Positions 61,228 to 64,000 of a DNA stretch of 64,000 nt are shown piece after piece. The notes beneath the pieces were generated by a model that was not told where the DNA came from, ran no database searches, and saw only the letters and a program-made list of their open reading frames with translations. Source of the DNA: Melanocharis versteri (taxonomy: Eukaryota; Chordata; Aves; Passeriformes; Melanocharitidae). Within the stretch, counting starts at the first letter, position 1. The number at the start of each line of letters is the position of its first letter. Location of the stretch: NCBI GenBank assembly GCA_013397845.1, contig VZTG01008989.1, positions 228,687 to 292,686 of the forward strand. The letters run 5' to 3'. The translations under genes were made by a program, and so were the position numbers.

Positions 61228-63564
61228 CTGGAATTTTATGTATGCTAAACAGTAGATAACTTTTGGACTCTATCTCCTTTCTGTTGTCTGCACCAGGTCA
61301 CCTACTCCTTTATCTGGAGTTCAAGATTCAGCTTAAAGCCTGACATTTGTCTGTACTACTTCTGCAGGAATTGCTAATATAGTCTTAAAATTCACTGGTT
61401 GAATTTATTCATACAATTTTTCTCTATTTTTAAGTAGTTTTCTCTCACTTCCAGTGCTTGTTTTTTGTATTTTCTGGATGGGATATTCCTGTAGCCAAAG
61501 AACAAGGTCTTAGTTGGATTCTTGTGCAGGGTTATGTAAGCTGTGCTGAAAGATATTGGAGTATCTCTTGATTGACATGATTTTTAGACTTAGAAATGGG
61601 AAAAAGAAAGAAGAATGTTTAGTAATGGGCAGCAACAATTTATGAAGCTGTGTATGCAACACTTCTGCCATATCAAAAAGTACTGTATTTGTCTATTTTT
61701 TATTTAGGTGTTCTTCCACGTGAAAACATGATACTATATTTCACTTCCATCTGGACAAGAGTATTATGCTTTTGAGCTAGGGAGAAAGAAGTTGTAGGAT
61801 AAGTGGCGTGTGCTATGGCCCTTTGTATTTGCCTTTTCTAAAGGTTGCAACTGGAATATTATTGCAAGAAGCAAAGCTTTGACTGGACTGACTTAAGCAA
61901 TATGAGTGAGCTGTTCTTTATCATATTAATTACAGTTGACTCGTGTCACTTCACCTCCCAAAACCAATGATGGTTGGTTGAGATTATATCCAAACCGGTC
62001 ATAAGTTATCAGTGAATCAGTAAAAGAATATTTTGGGCTGGTATACAAAAACATGTCTTGCTCCATATTTAGTTGGCTTGGATCTTCTTGTGGTTCAACA
62101 ATATTTTACAGAAACAAAACATTTTCAACTTCAAGCAGAGTCCAGTTTCCTTAATAAAACTATTAGTGCAAGGAGGGAAAGAGTTTAGCCAATTTGCAGT
62201 TTCATTCCTCTAAGAGCAGCTAATAGGCATACATCTTACCTACTCTGTGTTCAAGACTTCCTACTGTCATTTATTTTGATTATCTGAAAGCTGTTGTGAT
62301 ATTAAAAGCATGGTGTGCAGCAGATAAATTATGATATCAGCTTCTTGTCATGCTAATCCTCTCTGCTTTTCCAACTGTGAGAGGAAAAGATTGAGGTGTT
62401 TGGGTATGGAAACCATGTTAAGAAACATGTTCTTCGTGGTCGAAGTGTTTCCTATTTTTCTCGGATCAGTTCACAATTTGCTTGAAATATTGCTGTGAAG
62501 AAGCACTGAGGTAAAGCTTTTAAACAAATCAGTGGTAAGGAAAAGTGTTTAGAAAAACCTTAAAAAATATACCTCTGCCTTAACAGTGCGGGTTTGCTAT
62601 AGAAACATTAATGTATCATGTCTATTCTGTTTTGATTGATATATTAACAATGCTGTCATTGTTTCTCTATGTCTGATAGCTACATAAAGAAGTATCTGGA
62701 AACTGAGGTGGTCCTAAAGCTAAAAACCACATAACTAAATAAAACACTATATTAAGCTGACATAGAAAATGCGAGTAATTAATGCTTAGCCATAAATAAG
62801 CCCTAGAGAATTAAAGCAAAACTCAAGTCTGTGGCCTTGTTTAGAGCCTGATCTTGTGGCTTTGGCACTTATTTAATGTTTTGCTCTTACTGTATTTTTC
62901 ATTCATAGTTTATGAAATGCTTTACAAAGACAAGTAATGATAGTCTGATTTTTGTTGGGGGAGGTCTAAAGAAGCACTCAGATAAAATGTCTTGTCTGTT
63001 ATTTAGTCAGTTCATTGTGGGTAGAAAGAGGACAAATATTGCCTTGATTTTGAGGGAGACATGCTTATTTTAAGAAGGAAAATTGCAGTTATATATCACT
63101 TACAAAATAAATTATTATTGTTCTGCTCTACTCTTTTAGGCTCAGAAGTAGAGAACTCTGTGAGACCTTGAATTCAGGACTTCCCCTGAAAGAACTAAAA
63201 AACCAATCAGTAACACACTGTTCAAAACTTCAGAGAATTAATAATGTGCAGAGTCTGAACAGATTGGCTTCTGCTGTTTCCTGAGAACATAATCCTAGAT
63301 TGCGTTAAAAATTACCTTCAGTCCTTCAGTGAAGGGTTGTTGTTTTTTTTTTTTAATTGAAGCAAAAGTCATAAAATAGTTTACAAAATATCATCAAATG
63401 TTTTTAACAAGAAAATCCATGTGACAGTTTTGAAGGACTCATACCGTTTGTCTTGCCATGTCCTTGGTTTGTTAATGAACCGGGCTTATTTCAGCCATGA
63501 CTAAATCTTATGTAGGAAAGACCATTTGGAAGGATGACACATGTGGTTAAAAAACAGGAAGGAG
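61228..63564. other. AT-rich non-coding stretch
   Basis: Few and only short frames. No repeat, gene or motif cluster that I can support. Confidence 0.6.
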
Positions 63565-63672
63565 TTTCTGGAGCCTTGTATTCCATTCCCAGCATTGCCA
63601 CAGACTTCCTCTTTGATTTTGAGCAAGCCACCACATCTCTATGACTACATTAACTGTCTGGAAACTGATGCT
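63565..63672 (+). mobile_element. MIR-like SINE relic
   Basis: TTCTGGAGCCTTGTATTCCA, then TTCCCAGCATTGCCACAGAC, TTTGATTTTGAGCAAGCCAC, a TCTCTATGA segment and GTCTGGAAACTGATG follow the MIR order: AATCCCAGCTCTGCCACTTAC / GTGACCTTGGGCAAGTCAC / CTCTGAGCCTCAGTTTCCTCATCTG. One of the clearest ancient SINE matches in the window. Confidence 0.6.
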
Positions 63673-64000
63673 AGCAGAATTTTGCTTCTTTAATGGCAAG
63701 TTGTGGGGGGAATGTATATTTGTGTATCAACTGCAGCTGCAGAGGACTTAGATTTTTTACTTTCTAAAATGTGAATTCGAGAGAGTTATTTAAAGGTGTA
63801 GCCATCTTCTATGGGTTGTTTCTATAATGGGAAAATACCACAAAGTATTTGGCGTTGTTTGCATCAGCAATCTGTGGTACTTTGGCACCTCTTCATACCC
63901 GATAGATTCATAGCAGAATATACTTTTCTACCCGTGAACCTGGGTCCAAGACAGTGATAATGACAGATGTGTCAGTCAGCTGATGATGCTGCTCTGAGTA
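63673..64000. other. Non-coding end of window
   Basis: No frame, repeat or motif worth naming in the last 330 bases. Confidence 0.55.

Overview
The window looks like nuclear DNA from a bird, or less likely another sauropsid. It contains a 5'-truncated CR1 LINE of about 500 bp (60425-60927) and several CR1 3' tails with the ATTCTATGATT-type motif. Otherwise it is poor in young repeats, AT-rich and scattered with old MIR-like SINE relics. No bacterial, phage or plasmid features are present. I found no tRNA, rRNA or CRISPR array and no open reading frame I can recognise as a protein. The frames present are short, overlap on both strands, lack splice-consistent partners and resemble no family I know. 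I therefore read the window as intergenic or long-intron DNA around one CpG-island promoter.

Layout. 1-31.8 kb is mostly featureless AT-rich DNA. It has two copies of an exact 23-bp element (3.2 and 6.6 kb), a CR1/MIR cluster at 6.6 kb, a small CpG-rich patch at 9.4-9.7 kb, a cis-regulatory-like block at 17.6-17.8 kb (perfect IR-1 nuclear-receptor palindrome plus paired GATA motifs, next to an MIR relic) and microsatellites at 27.3 and 27.9 kb. The one strong landmark is the CpG island at about 31.88-33.12 kb. It carries Sp1-type GC boxes and a 445-base assembly gap (32555-32999) in its centre. It is probably the promoter and first exon of a gene I cannot identify, and its direction is unknown.

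From 33.2 to 64 kb the sequence returns to AT-rich non-coding DNA. It holds a CR1 tail (40.4 kb), a second CpG-rich patch (41.43-41.66 kb) with a CTCF-like site just upstream, a GC-rich but CpG-poor block (49.2-49.65 kb), two unusually long but unsupported 198-codon minus-strand frames (37.3-37.9 and 55.4-56.0 kb), the CR1 element at 60.4-60.9 kb and an MIR relic at 63.6 kb.

No gene set works together here. What the window could contain is regulatory: one promoter and several candidate enhancers or conserved non-coding elements. Calling those needs alignment to other birds, which I could not do. All motif calls below are by eye.
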